Source: Paracoccaceae bacterium
Lineage (GTDB): Bacteria; Pseudomonadota; Alphaproteobacteria; Rhodobacterales; Rhodobacteraceae
Direction: 5' to 3'
Assembly (NCBI GenBank): GCA_024742705.1
Contig: JANSXZ010000029.1
Coordinates: forward strand, 1 to 42,416
Length of the DNA stretch: 42,416 nucleotides
Shown here: positions 1 through 8,734 of the stretch, piece by piece
Layout of the letters: each line of letters begins with the position of its first letter
Numbering within the stretch: the stretch's first letter is position 1
Notes under the pieces: generated by a model
What the model was told of the DNA's origin: nothing
The model's database searches: none
What the model saw: the letters and a program-made list of their open reading frames with translations, nothing else
Made by a program: the position numbers and the translations under genes

Positions 1-2
1 CC

Positions 3-818
3 CCGCGGCTCTACGGGTTCTATCCGATGGCGGAAACGCTGGTGATCACACCCGCGCCGGATGCTTCGGGTGCGGTGGTGGACGCCGCGCCGCATCGCGC
101 GGCCCTGCCGGCGGTCTACAACCGGTACACGCCCGTGCGCGACACCGGCCCCGAGGCCGATCACATGCGCGCCTTGCTGCAACCGCTGCTGGCGACGTCG
201 TACCTGCTGTGCGACTGGCTGATGGATCATGGCTGTTTCGGTGCCGAACAGATCGTGGTGGGCAGCGCATCGTCGAAGACCGGTCTGGGGCTGTGCCGGT
301 CCCTGGCCGAGCAGACGCCGCGTGACTTCCGGATCGTCGGGCTGACTTCGGCATCGAACCGGGCGTTTGTCGAGGGCCTGGGCAGCTGCGACGAGGTGCT
401 GACCTATGACGAGGCGGATCGGGTGGCACTTGTGCCATCGGTCTATGTGGATATGGCCGGCAATGCCGCGGTGAAATCGGTGCTGCATCACCGGCTGGGC
501 GATCTGATGAAACATTCGGCCGCCGTCGGCACCAGCCACTGGGACAAGTTCGCCCCGCCGGGCGACCTGCCGGGCGCCCGGCCGCAGTTTTTCTTTGCGC
601 CGGCGCAGATCGCCAAGCGCCGCGAGGAATGGGGGCCGGGCGTGATCGAGGCGCGGATCACCGAGGCATGGAAGCGTGTGGCAGGCGATGCGCATGACTG
701 GATGCGGGTGCAGGTGCATTCCGGGCTGGCATCGGCTGTTGCGGTCTATGGCGCGCTGGCCGCGGGCACATCCGATCCGCGCGACGGCCATGTCATCCGT
801 CTGGACCCGGCGACCTGA
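3..818 (+). CDS. DUF2855 family protein (5' end outside window)
   Basis: The frame is open from the left edge (codons from base 3 read PRLYGFYPMAETL) and ends at TGA 816-818, so the N-terminus lies outside the window. The ATG at 27 is probably internal, because the residues before it continue the same conserved segment. The visible 271 residues resemble the C-terminal two thirds of DUF2855 proteins, which have a medium-chain dehydrogenase-like fold. A Rossmann-type stretch IVVGSASSKTGLGLC lies about 80 residues after the first visible codon, followed by a YDEAD segment and VDMAGNAAV. The substrate is unknown; a reductase-type role is only inferred from the fold. The gene converges on truA across a double hairpin. 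Family assignment is fairly sure, function is not. Confidence 0.75.
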   Translation, partial: PRLYGFYPMAETLVITPAPDASGAVVDAAPHRAALPAVYNRYTPVRDTGPEADHMRALLQPLLATSYLLCDWLMDHGCFGAEQIVVGSASSKTGLGLCRSLAEQTPRDFRIVGLTSASNRAFVEGLGSCDEVLTYDEADRVALVPSVYVDMAGNAAVKSVLHHRLGDLMKHSAAVGTSHWDKFAPPGDLPGARPQFFFAPAQIAKRREEWGPGVIEARITEAWKRVAGDAHDWMRVQVHSGLASAVAVYGALAAGTSDPRDGHVIRLDPAT

Positions 819-869
819 TCCGCCGGGCCCGATCCACCGGAGGCGCGCAGGCGCGCCACGCGATTCATG

Positions 870-911
870 GCCTTTGCATCCGCAAAGGCGGCCTGCCCCG
901 TGCGGGGCAGG
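870..911. terminator. Double hairpin between convergent genes
   Basis: Two perfect 8-bp hairpins lie side by side between the 3' ends of the DUF2855 gene and truA. The first is GCCTTTGC/GCAAAGGC (870-877 with 882-889, loop ATCC). The second is CCTGCCCC/GGGGCAGG (892-899 with 904-911, loop GTGC). Neither is followed by a long T run, so a classical intrinsic terminator is not proven. The convergent setting makes a bidirectional 3'-end structure likely. Confidence 0.5.
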
Positions 912-939
912 GGGCACCGCGGCGCGCATTGCGCCCGGA

Positions 940-1710
940 TCAGACGGCGAAGGGATCGTCGGGATAGCCGACGCCGGCCAGGTACAGCCCGTGCGGCGGG
1001 CAGACCGGGCCGCAGGCCGCGCGGTTGCGCGCCTCGAGCGCGGTGCGCAGGTCGTCCGGGCTCCAGGCGCCGGTGCCGACGCGTTCGAGGCTGCCGACGA
1101 TGCTGCGGACCTGGTTGTGCAGAAACGATCGGGCGCGCAGGTCGAAGCGGATTTCCGGCCCCGATGGTCCGTCGACTGCATTCAGTTCGACCGTGTCGAG
1201 CGATTTGACCGGGCTCTGAGCCTGGCAGATCGACGAGCGGAACGTGGTGAAATCATGTGTGCCGATCAGGTGGCGTGCCGCCGCGCGCATGGGCGCCAGC
1301 GCCAGCGGGTGGCGGACCTGCCAGACCAGCCCGCGATCGTGGGTGGCCGGTGCGCGGCGCATCAGCAGGCGGAAGACGTAGCGGCGTTCGCGGGCCGAGA
1401 ACCGCGCGTGCCAGTCGTCGGCCACGCGGGCCACGGCGACGATCGCCACCGGCTGCGGTTTGAGGTGGTGGTTCAGCGCCTCGGACAGCCGGTACGGATC
1501 CCATTCGCGGGCCAGATCGCAATGGGCGACCTGCGCAAGGGCGTGGACGCCGGCATCGGTGCGACCGGCGGCTGCGATGGTATGGGCGCGCGGTTCGAGC
1601 CGTGCCAGCGCCGTTTCGATCGCCGCCTGCACCGACGGCTGATCGCGCTGGCGCTGCCAGCCGGCGAAGGGCGTGCCGTGATATTCGATCCTGAGGGCGT
1701 ATCTGGGCAT
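940..1710 (-). CDS. truA: tRNA pseudouridine(38-40) synthase TruA
   Basis: TruA isomerises uridines 38-40 in the anticodon arm of tRNAs to pseudouridine. The 256-residue product starts [12 protein letters not shown], typical of the family. It carries the catalytic motif GRTDAGVHA with the nucleophilic aspartate at residue 52, then YVFRLLMR and the C-terminal [13 protein letters not shown] signature. An ATG 12 codons further upstream (1746) exists, but the residues it would add ([12 protein letters not shown]) do not look like TruA, so the start at 1710 was chosen. The gene is transcribed away from ycjX; the 114 bp between them must hold both promoters. Length and motifs are normal. Confidence 0.95.
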   Translation of the reverse strand: MPRYALRIEYHGTPFAGWQRQRDQPSVQAAIETALARLEPRAHTIAAAGRTDAGVHALAQVAHCDLAREWDPYRLSEALNHHLKPQPVAIVAVARVADDWHARFSARERRYVFRLLMRRAPATHDRGLVWQVRHPLALAPMRAAARHLIGTHDFTTFRSSICQAQSPVKSLDTVELNAVDGPSGPEIRFDLRARSFLHNQVRSIVGSLERVGTGAWSPDDLRTALEARNRAACGPVCPPHGLYLAGVGYPDDPFAV

Positions 1711-1824
1711 GGCCGCGCTGTTACCCGTTGGCGCCGCGCCGGGCAAGCCCGAGCGGGCGGCTCTGGCATCCGCGGCGCAGGGTGCCTATCTTGCACATGG
1801 CACCGGCAAGGAAAGACATCGGTT

Positions 1825-3240
1825 TTGGTCATATCCACATTGGCAGATTCGGTTTTTCGCGGTGTCGAAACGGCCGGCGAAAGAGTGTCGCAGGCCCTGT
1901 TCGAACCGGTTGTGCGGCTGGGTGTGACCGGGCTGGCGCGGGCGGGCAAGACCGTGTTCATCACGTCGCTGGTGGCCAACCTGCTGGACCGGGGCAGGAT
2001 GGGCCAGCTGGTCGCGGCGCGCGATGGCCGGATTTCCGCGGCGTTCCTGCAACCGCAGCCGGACGACACCGTGCCAAGGTTCGAATACGAGGCGCATATC
2101 GCCGCGTTGACCGGGGCGAGGCCGCAATGGCCCGACAGCACCCGCGCGGTGAGCGAATTGCGCCTTTCGCTGAGGGTGCGCCCCGCCGGACTGTTGGGCG
2201 GGTGGCAGGGGCCGCGTACCGTGCATCTGGACATCGTGGACTATCCGGGCGAATGGCTGTTGGACCTTGGACTGATCGACCGCAGCTATGCCGAATGGTC
2301 GGCGGCGGTGCTGGAGCGGATCGCCCGGCGCCCCGAGGCGGCCGGTTTTCTGGCCGTGCTGGGCGAAACCGATCCCGATGCGGCCTTCGATGAAACCCGC
2401 GCGCGCCGCCTGTCGCAGGCCTTCACCGGATATTTGCAGGCCGCCCGCGCCGCGGGGTATTCCGATTGCACGCCGGGCCGCTTCCTGCTGCCCGGCGACC
2501 TTGAAGGTTCGCCGGTGCTGACCTTCGCGCCCTTGCCGCCGCGCCCGTCGGCGCCGCGCAGATCGCTGGCGCGCGAATGTGAACGGCGGTTCGAATCCTA
2601 CAAGTCCAACGTGGTGCGGCCGTTCTTTCGCGATCATTTCGCGCGGATCGACCGGCAGGTGGTTCTTGTGGATGCCCTGGGGGCGATCAACAAGGGGCCG
2701 CAGGCCGTCGAGGACATGCGCCTTGCCATGGCCGATATCCTGGCGGCGTTCCGTCCGGGGCGCAACGCCTGGCTGTCGTCGCTGCTGATGGGGCGGCGGG
2801 TTGAGCGGATCCTTTTCGCCGCGACCAAGGCGGACCACCTGCATCACACGCAGCACCCGCAGCTGACCGCGATCATGCAGGCGCTGACCCGCGCGGCATG
2901 CGACCGGGCGCAGTTTGCCGGGGCGCGCACCGATGCCATGGCCATTGCCGCGCTGCGTGCCACCACCGAGGAAGTGCGCACCCACGAAGGGCAACCGCTG
3001 CATCTGGTGCGCGGATTGCTGGCGGATACCGGCCGGCAGGCGGCGTTTCACCCGGGTGACCTGCCGGAAGATCCCGCGCAGTTGCTGGGCCCGGCCCGCG
3101 ACGGCGCGGCGCAGTGGCTGGACGGAGGATACCGGGCGATGACCTTCGCGCCACAGCCGCTGACCCTGAAGCCCGGCGACGGACCGCCGCACATCCGGCT
3201 GGACCGGGCGGCGCAGTTCCTGATCGGTGACCGGCTTTGA
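1825..3240 (+). CDS. ycjX: YcjX family GTPase-like protein (DUF463)
   Basis: The 471-residue product matches the length of YcjX, a nucleotide-binding protein of unknown physiological role that in enterobacteria belongs to the phage-shock (Psp) regulon. A Walker A motif GLARAGKT lies near residues 36-43. Further family segments are LDIVDYPGEWLLDL (Walker B-like, DYPGEW) and FAATKADHLHHTQHPQL (TKAD, resembling the G4 motif of GTPases). The frame is open far upstream, but that part is the antisense of truA. The proposed start is TTG at 1825 (MVISTLADSVF), preceded by AAGGAAAG at 1808-1815; a second TTG at 1840 is possible. It heads a three-gene cluster with an acetyltransferase and ycjF. No other start codon fits the family's N-terminus better. 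Confidence 0.85.
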   Translation: MVISTLADSVFRGVETAGERVSQALFEPVVRLGVTGLARAGKTVFITSLVANLLDRGRMGQLVAARDGRISAAFLQPQPDDTVPRFEYEAHIAALTGARPQWPDSTRAVSELRLSLRVRPAGLLGGWQGPRTVHLDIVDYPGEWLLDLGLIDRSYAEWSAAVLERIARRPEAAGFLAVLGETDPDAAFDETRARRLSQAFTGYLQAARAAGYSDCTPGRFLLPGDLEGSPVLTFAPLPPRPSAPRRSLARECERRFESYKSNVVRPFFRDHFARIDRQVVLVDALGAINKGPQAVEDMRLAMADILAAFRPGRNAWLSSLLMGRRVERILFAATKADHLHHTQHPQLTAIMQALTRAACDRAQFAGARTDAMAIAALRATTEEVRTHEGQPLHLVRGLLADTGRQAAFHPGDLPEDPAQLLGPARDGAAQWLDGGYRAMTFAPQPLTLKPGDGPPHIRLDRAAQFLIGDRL

Positions 3241-3680
3241 ACGTTGCGATTCATGATGCCGGCCCGCTCGACGCCGGATCGGTCGGGGCGATCCTGTCAC
3301 AGGCGGTCGAGGCCACGCCGTTTCTGCGGCGGATCCATTCGCGGGCCGAGGAAATCAGCTTTGCGGCGCAGATGATCGATGCGGGATGGGTGCGCGTGGC
3401 GAAGGGCGGTCGCGCGGTTCTGGGGTTCAGCGCGGTGGCGGGAGATACGCTGCATTGCCTTTATGTCGCCGATGTGGCGCAGGGGCAGGGCATCGGCACG
3501 GCGCTGTTGTCGGATGCCAGGGCAGGGCGGGCGCGGCTGCATCTGTGGGCCTATGCGGCCGATGCCCGCGCACGGGCTTTTTATGCCGCGCGGGGTTTCG
3601 TGGCGACCGGCGCGCGCGACGGCGGCGACAACGATGCCGGCCTGCCCGAGGTACGCTATGACTGGCAGGAGGGGAGCTAG
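3237..3680 (+). CDS. GNAT family N-acetyltransferase
   Basis: This small (147 residues) GCN5-related acetyltransferase has the acetyl-CoA pyrophosphate-binding loop in LYVADVAQGQGIGTALL (loop about residues 82-88). The C-terminal beta-alpha part reads LHLWAYAADARARAFYAARGFV, a common GNAT ending. The substrate cannot be inferred. The start codon appears to be TTG at 3237, overlapping the ycjX stop in the sequence TTGA, which implies translational coupling. ycjF follows after 3 bp. It therefore sits inside a ycjX-ycjF pair whose two members are adjacent in enterobacteria. No ATG lies close to the start of the conserved region. Confidence 0.85.
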   Translation: MNVAIHDAGPLDAGSVGAILSQAVEATPFLRRIHSRAEEISFAAQMIDAGWVRVAKGGRAVLGFSAVAGDTLHCLYVADVAQGQGIGTALLSDARAGRARLHLWAYAADARARAFYAARGFVATGARDGGDNDAGLPEVRYDWQEGS

Positions 3681-3683
3681 GCG

Positions 3684-4688
3684 ATGGCAAGAGGACCGGT
3701 TTTGATCGATCTGGAGGCCGCCGAGGCCGCGCCCAGCGTAAGCGAGGCCGAACCGGTACCCGATCGCGACATCGACGCGGGCCCGCAGGGGCAGGCGATG
3801 CAGGTTGCCGCCCGCCTGGCGGCGCGCCGGCCCGCGCGGTTGATGCGGTGGTTCTGGGGCCTGCTGGCAGCGCTGCTGACGGCGATGCTGTCGCTGGCGT
3901 TGTGGGATTTCGTCACCGGGCTGCTGGCGCGGGCGCCGGTTCTGGGCTGGGCGGCGGCGGCCCTGGTGGCCGCGCTGGGCCTGATTGCGGTGGTTCTGGC
4001 GCTGCGCGAACTGGCGGCCTTTGGCCGGCTGGGCCGGATCGACGGTCTGCGCCGCGCCGCCGATCGCGCGCTGGCCGATCGCGATCTGGGCGCGGCGCAA
4101 CAGGTGGCGCGCGACCTACTGGCGCTTTATGCGGGACGCGAGGAAACCCGTTGGGGCCGCGACCGTCTGAGCGCGCATATGGCCGAGGCTTTCGATGCCG
4201 AAGGGCTGTTGATGCAGGCCGAAACCGATGTTCTGGCGGCGCTCGATGCGGCGGCCACGCGCGAGATCGAGACCGCCGCGCGGCAGGTGGCGACGGTGAC
4301 GGCCCTTGTGCCGATGGCTTTTGCCGACGTCATCGCGGCGTTCAGCGCGAACCTCACCATGATCCGGCGGGTGGCCGACATCTATGGCGGACGTTCGGGG
4401 GTTCTGGGCAATCTGCGGCTGACGCGGGCGGTGCTGTCGCATCTGGTGGCGACCGGGGCCGTGGCGGTGGGCGACGACATGATCGAACACCTGGTCGGCG
4501 GGTCGATCATCGGAAAACTGTCGCGGCGGTTCGGCGAAGGCGTGGTGAACGGGGCGCTGACCGCGCGCGTCGGTGTCGCCGCCATCGAAGTCTGCCGCCC
4601 GCTGCCTTTCGTGCAATCCACGCGCCCTTCGGTGCGCGCCATTGTCCCGCGTGCGCTTGCCGGTCTGTTCGGCGGCGCCACCCGCTGA
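3684..4688 (+). CDS. ycjF: YcjF family inner-membrane protein (DUF697)
   Basis: The 334-residue protein has an acidic N-terminal tail, then two hydrophobic segments near residues 55-78 and 83-107 (LLAALLTAMLSLALWDFV and AAAALVAALGLIAVVLALREL). A C-terminal DUF697-like domain contains VPMAFADVIAAFSANLTMIRRVADIYGGRSG. This is the usual architecture of YcjF/TIGR01620 proteins, which accompany YcjX. The position 3 bp downstream of the acetyltransferase supports one transcript and a shared function at the inner membrane. The molecular role is unknown. Confidence 0.88.
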   Translation: MARGPVLIDLEAAEAAPSVSEAEPVPDRDIDAGPQGQAMQVAARLAARRPARLMRWFWGLLAALLTAMLSLALWDFVTGLLARAPVLGWAAAALVAALGLIAVVLALRELAAFGRLGRIDGLRRAADRALADRDLGAAQQVARDLLALYAGREETRWGRDRLSAHMAEAFDAEGLLMQAETDVLAALDAAATREIETAARQVATVTALVPMAFADVIAAFSANLTMIRRVADIYGGRSGVLGNLRLTRAVLSHLVATGAVAVGDDMIEHLVGGSIIGKLSRRFGEGVVNGALTARVGVAAIEVCRPLPFVQSTRPSVRAIVPRALAGLFGGATR

Positions 4689-4717
4689 ACCCGTCGCCAC
4701 GCGCCCGGCGCGGCGGC

Positions 4718-4746
4718 TTTACCTTGGCGGCCGGCCCGCCTATAAC
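4718..4746 (+). promoter_or_regulatory. Predicted sigma-70-type promoter of ileS
   Basis: A TTTACC -35 box (4718-4723) and a TATAAC -10 box (4741-4746) are separated by exactly 17 bp. The match is good for a GC-rich alphaproteobacterium. It lies about 140 bp upstream of the ileS start, predicting a 5' leader of roughly 130 nt. No T-box or riboswitch fold was recognised in that leader. Confidence 0.6.
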
Positions 4747-4888
4747 GCCGCGCATGACCGTTTTTCGCACAGCCATTTCCCGAATTACGTCCCCGGCGCT
4801 CTGATACCAGGAGACGCCGGGCCAAGGTGTCCGACCCATCGCACCGACCACTGACCTTTTCTGACATGACCATCCGAGGACGCCCGAC

Positions 4889-7798
4889 ATGTGCGCCGAA
4901 ACACCCGACTACAAATCCACCCTGAACCTGCCGCGCACCGATTTTCCGATGCGTGCCGGTCTGCCCAAACGCGAACCTGAATGGCTGGCCCGCTGGGACC
5001 GCATCGGCGTCTACGACCGGCTGCGCGAAAAGACCGGGCGCCCGCCCTTCACGCTGCACGACGGCCCGCCCTATGCCAATGGCCACCTGCACATCGGCCA
5101 CGCGCTGAACAAGACGATCAAGGACATGATCGTGCGCAGCCACCAGATGATGGGATACGATGCGCGCTATGTGCCGGGCTGGGACTGTCACGGCCTGCCC
5201 ATCGAATGGAAGATCGAGGAACAGTACCGAAAGAAGGGCCGCGACAAGGACCAGGTGCCGATCAACGAGTTTCGCGCAGAATGCCGCGAATTCGCGCGTG
5301 GCTGGGTGAACATCCAGCGTGACGAATTCAAACGCCTGGGCATCACCGGCAACTGGGCCAATCCCTATCTGACGATGGATTTCCACGCCGAACGGGTAAT
5401 CGCCGAGGAATTCATGAAATTCCTGATGAACGGGACGCTCTACCAGGGCTCGAAACCTGTGATGTGGTCACCTGTGGAACAGACCGCTCTGGCCGAGGCC
5501 GAGGTCGAGTATCACGACAAGGAAAGCTTTACCGTCTGGGTCAAGTTCCGTGCCCGGGGCGCGAGCGATCTGGACGGCGCGCATGTGGTGATCTGGACGA
5601 CAACACCCTGGACCATGCCGTCAAACAAGGCGGTCGTCTATGGCGCCGACATCGCCTATGGTCTTTACGAGGTGACGGATGCGCCGGCGGAATGCTGGGC
5701 CGCGCCGGGCGACCGCCTGATCCTGGCCGACACCCGTGCCGCCGAGGTGATGGCGCGTGCGCGGCTTGAGCCGGAGATGTACACCCGTATCCGAGACGTG
5801 ACCGCGCCGGACCTGGAGGGGCTGTCGCTGGTGCATCCGCTGGCCGGGGCCGAAGGGGCGCAAGGCGAATGGGATGCGCCGCGCGATTTCCGTGCCGCCG
5901 ATTTTGTCACCGACACCGAAGGCACCGGCTTTGTGCATTGCGCGCCGAGCCACGGGATGGAGGAATTCGAACTCTATCGCGACTTGGGGATGCTGGAGCA
6001 GGTGATCACCTACAATGTCATGCCCGACGGCCGGTTTCGCGACGATCTGCCGTTCTTCGGCGGCAAGGCGATCCTGAAGCCGAACGGCAAGGAAGGCAAT
6101 GCCAACGCCGCTGTCATCGACAAGCTGGCCGAAGTGGGGGGCCTGCTGGCGCGTGGCAAGATCAAGCACAGCTATCCGCATTCCTGGCGTTCCAAGGCGC
6201 CGGTGATCTATCGCAACACGCCGCAGTGGTTCGCCGCCATCGACCGTCCCGTGGGCGATGGCCAGGACATGCATGGCACCACGATCCGGTCGCGTGCGCT
6301 GACCGAGATCGACAATGTCAAATGGACCCCGAAGACCGGGCGGAACCGGCTCCATTCGATGATCGAGGCGCGGCCGGACTGGGTGTTGTCGCGCCAGCGC
6401 GCCTGGGGCGTGCCCCTGACGTGCTTTACCCGCAGGGGCGCCTTGCCGACCGATCCCGATTTCCTGCTGCGCGACGATGCGGTGAACGCCCGCATCACCG
6501 CCGCCTTCGAAACCGAAGGCGCCGACGCCTGGTACGAGGCGGGCGCCAAGGAGCGGTTCCTGGGCGGCATCGTCGATCCCGAGGCCTATGATCAGGTCTT
6601 CGACATTCTCGATGTCTGGTTCGACAGCGGATCGACCCATGCCTTTGTGCTGCGCGACCGGCCCGATGGCACCGCCGATGGCATCGCCGATGTCTACATG
6701 GAGGGCACCGACCAGCACCGCGGCTGGTTCCATTCGTCGCTTCTGCAATCGGTCGGCACCACCGGCCGCGCGCCCTACCGTGCGGTGGTGACCCATGCCT
6801 TCACGCTGGACGAGAAGGGCAACAAGATGTCCAAGTCGCTGGGAAACACGATCGTGCCCGAAGAGGTGGTCCGGCAGTATGGCGCCGACATCCTGCGGCT
6901 GTGGGTGGCGCAGACGGATTATGTGCATGACCATCGGATCGGCCCCGAGATCCTGAAGGGGGTGGCCGACAGTTATCGTCGCTTGCGCAATACCATGCGC
7001 TTCATGCTGGGATCGCTGGCGGATTTCTCCGAAGCCGACCGTGTCGACGCGGCCGCGATGCCCGAACTCGAACGCTGGGTTCTGCACCGTCTGGCGGAAC
7101 TGGACCGCACGGTCCGAGAAGGATACGCCGCCTACGATTTCCAGGGGGTGTTCCAGGCCGTGTTCACCTTTGCCACGGTGGATCTGTCGGCCTACTATTT
7201 CGACATCCGCAAGGACGTTCTGTATTGTGACGGCGACACCGCGGGGCGGCGGGCGGCGCGCACGGTTCTGGACCTGCTGTATCACCGGATCACCGCATGG
7301 CTGGCGCCGGTTCTCGTGTTCACGAGGGAGGAGGTCTGGCGGGAGCGGTTCGGATCCGATGCGGCTTCGGTGCATCTGACTGATTTCCCGCAGACCCCGC
7401 AGGAGTGGTTGAACCCCGATCTGGCGGCGAAATGGGCCGGCATCCGGCGGGCGCGGCGTGGTGTCACCCCCGCGCAGGAGGTGCAGCGCACCGACAAGGT
7501 GATCGGTGCATCGTTGGAGGCGGCGCCGGTGGTGCATGTGGCCGACGCCGATCTGCGCGCGGCGCTGCAAAGCGTGGATTTCGCCGATATCTGCATCACT
7601 TCGGGCATCCGCCTGACCGACGCGCCGGCGCCGGCTTCGGCGTTTCGCCTGGCCGATGTGGAGGGTGTGGCCATTGCCTTTGCCAAGGCCGAGGGTGGGA
7701 AATGCCAGCGTTGCTGGAAGATCCTGCCGGATGTGGGCCAACATGCCGCGCCGGCGGTGTGCGGGCGCTGCGATGCGGCATTGGCGGGAACGGATTGA
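4889..7798 (+). CDS. ileS: Isoleucyl-tRNA synthetase
   Basis: This cytoplasmic class I aminoacyl-tRNA synthetase charges tRNA-Ile with isoleucine. The 969-residue protein shows the HIGH motif at residues 68-71 within PPYANGHLHIGHALNK. The connective editing domain contains VIWTTTPWTMPSNKA. The KMSKS loop is at residues 646-650. A C-terminal zinc module with CQRCWKIL and CGRCD is of the type found in full-length bacterial IleS. The ATG at 4889 has GAGGA about 8 bp upstream. Length and motifs are normal. It is probably monocistronic, flanked by its own promoter and by a 3'-end element at 7830. Confidence 0.97.
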   Translation: MCAETPDYKSTLNLPRTDFPMRAGLPKREPEWLARWDRIGVYDRLREKTGRPPFTLHDGPPYANGHLHIGHALNKTIKDMIVRSHQMMGYDARYVPGWDCHGLPIEWKIEEQYRKKGRDKDQVPINEFRAECREFARGWVNIQRDEFKRLGITGNWANPYLTMDFHAERVIAEEFMKFLMNGTLYQGSKPVMWSPVEQTALAEAEVEYHDKESFTVWVKFRARGASDLDGAHVVIWTTTPWTMPSNKAVVYGADIAYGLYEVTDAPAECWAAPGDRLILADTRAAEVMARARLEPEMYTRIRDVTAPDLEGLSLVHPLAGAEGAQGEWDAPRDFRAADFVTDTEGTGFVHCAPSHGMEEFELYRDLGMLEQVITYNVMPDGRFRDDLPFFGGKAILKPNGKEGNANAAVIDKLAEVGGLLARGKIKHSYPHSWRSKAPVIYRNTPQWFAAIDRPVGDGQDMHGTTIRSRALTEIDNVKWTPKTGRNRLHSMIEARPDWVLSRQRAWGVPLTCFTRRGALPTDPDFLLRDDAVNARITAAFETEGADAWYEAGAKERFLGGIVDPEAYDQVFDILDVWFDSGSTHAFVLRDRPDGTADGIADVYMEGTDQHRGWFHSSLLQSVGTTGRAPYRAVVTHAFTLDEKGNKMSKSLGNTIVPEEVVRQYGADILRLWVAQTDYVHDHRIGPEILKGVADSYRRLRNTMRFMLGSLADFSEADRVDAAAMPELERWVLHRLAELDRTVREGYAAYDFQGVFQAVFTFATVDLSAYYFDIRKDVLYCDGDTAGRRAARTVLDLLYHRITAWLAPVLVFTREEVWRERFGSDAASVHLTDFPQTPQEWLNPDLAAKWAGIRRARRGVTPAQEVQRTDKVIGASLEAAPVVHVADADLRAALQSVDFADICITSGIRLTDAPAPASAFRLADVEGVAIAFAKAEGGKCQRCWKILPDVGQHAAPAVCGRCDAALAGTD

Positions 7799-7829
7799 AA
7801 CCGGGGCGGGGGCGCTGCCCCCGTCGCCG

Positions 7830-7869
7830 TTCCGGCGACTCCCCCGGAGTTTTTCCGGCAAGATGAAGG
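7830..7869 (+). terminator. 3'-end repeat element downstream of ileS (copy 1)
   Basis: The sequence TTCCGGCGACTCCCCCGG followed by AGTTTTTCCGGCAAGATGAAGG begins 31 bp after the ileS stop and points in the ileS direction. It can form a CCGGCGACTCCCCCGG-type hairpin followed by a T5 run, as expected of an intrinsic terminator. It belongs to a set of five intergenic copies in the window that share a GC hairpin, a GAGT(A)TTTT core and a terminal ATGAAG. Confidence 0.6.
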
Positions 7870-7873
7870 GCGT

Positions 7874-8239
7874 TCAGGTGCCGCTTTGGTGCCAGCCGGG
7901 CTGGGCGGGGACGAATGCCTCGACCGCGGCTGTGGCGACCACCAGCGTGGTGCCGGTGTCGGGGTTGGTCACGTCGAGACCGCCGAACACGGCCCGAACG
8001 CTGGCGCGGCCACGCGGCAGGCCCGCGGCGAGTGCGGTTGTGTCGACGCGTTCGGGGGCCTGGACCGCGACGGTGACGCGCACCTCCATGGCTTCGTGCG
8101 CGAGGCCGATGCTTTCGAAGATCGGTAGGGCGGCGTGGCGGATCGCGTCTTCGATGGCGCGGGCGGCGGCCTTGGTATAGTCTTGGCCGTATTGATCGTT
8201 GCCGGTGCCCATTTCGATGATCATGCGTTGCAGCGTCAT
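7874..8239 (-). CDS. Lin0512 family protein, copy A
   Basis: The 121-residue protein starts MTLQRMIIEMGTGNDQYGQDYTKAA, matching the small uncharacterised Lin0512 family (TIGR02058 type). The family's N-terminal motif is usually given as GxGxDxHG; here it reads GTGNDQYG, with Tyr in place of His. The rest alternates helices and strands (AARAIEDAIRHAALP, MEVRVTVAVQAPERVD, GRASVRAVFGGLDV). No signal peptide or membrane segment is present. The start overlaps the stop of copy B in TCAT/ATGA (8236-8239), so the two are co-translated. The family has no established function. The gene ends 4 bp from the element downstream of ileS, to which it is convergent. Confidence 0.8.
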   Translation of the reverse strand: MTLQRMIIEMGTGNDQYGQDYTKAAARAIEDAIRHAALPIFESIGLAHEAMEVRVTVAVQAPERVDTTALAAGLPRGRASVRAVFGGLDVTNPDTGTTLVVATAAVEAFVPAQPGWHQSGT

Positions 8240-8589
8240 GTATCGCGCTCCATGTCGAAGGCGACGGAAATCGCCGCGTTCACGATCACCGTCGGTTGCC
8301 CGGTGCCATCGGGGCGGGGAATGTCGAGCCCGCCGGGCACCGCGCGGACGCTGACCTGACCATAGGGGAAGGCGGCGGCGACTGCATCGGTGTCGATGCG
8401 ATCGGGGTGTCGGGCGCCCAGTTCCACGCTGATCTGCATGGCGGATCTGTCGAAGCCGAAGAGTTCGGCCATGTTGATCGAGTTGTGCCAAAGTGCGTCG
8501 CGGACAGCGCGCACGGCGGCCTGCGTGTAGTCGCCGCGCCGCAGCGAGGTGCCCATGCCCAATTCGGTCAGCAGTCGGTGATGGGGCAT
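8236..8589 (-). CDS. Lin0512 family protein, copy B
   Basis: This 117-residue paralogue of the downstream gene starts MPHHRLLTELGMGTSLRRGDYTQAA. The GxGxDxHG motif is eroded to GMGTSLRRG, so the Asp and His positions are both lost. The helix AAVRAVRDALWHNSINM and the strand segment QISVELGARHPDRIDTDAV align by eye with copy A. The frame stays open upstream to 8778, but those residues are unlike the family, so the ATG at 8589 was chosen. The stop overlaps the start of copy A by 4 nt. Coupled synthesis of two diverged paralogues suggests a hetero-oligomer; this is inference. Confidence 0.78.
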   Translation of the reverse strand: MPHHRLLTELGMGTSLRRGDYTQAAVRAVRDALWHNSINMAELFGFDRSAMQISVELGARHPDRIDTDAVAAAFPYGQVSVRAVPGGLDIPRPDGTGQPTVIVNAAISVAFDMERDT

Positions 8590-8734
8590 TTTGCGCGTGC
8601 TCCGGTGTTCGGGAAGGTCGGTGTTCGGTTGCGGGTTGATACCTGTCGCGGCGGGCGAGGCCAAGGTGTGTATTGCGCCTGCCGGTCGCGCGGCGGGGTT
8701 GCGCCGCCATTGAGCGCGCGCCAGTGTGGCGATG

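Noticed and set aside
676..1824. The 5' extension of the ycjX frame
   Set aside because: It covers the DUF2855 3' end and the antisense of truA; only from about residue 384 onward does the translation match YcjX.
4753..4888. Possible T-box or riboswitch in the ileS leader
   Set aside because: No specifier-loop or antiterminator sequence is recognisable, and T-boxes are not expected in this group.
5621..7861. A 746-codon minus-strand open frame
   Set aside because: It is the antisense shadow of ileS; no domain, no start signal, and composition typical of GC-rich antisense.
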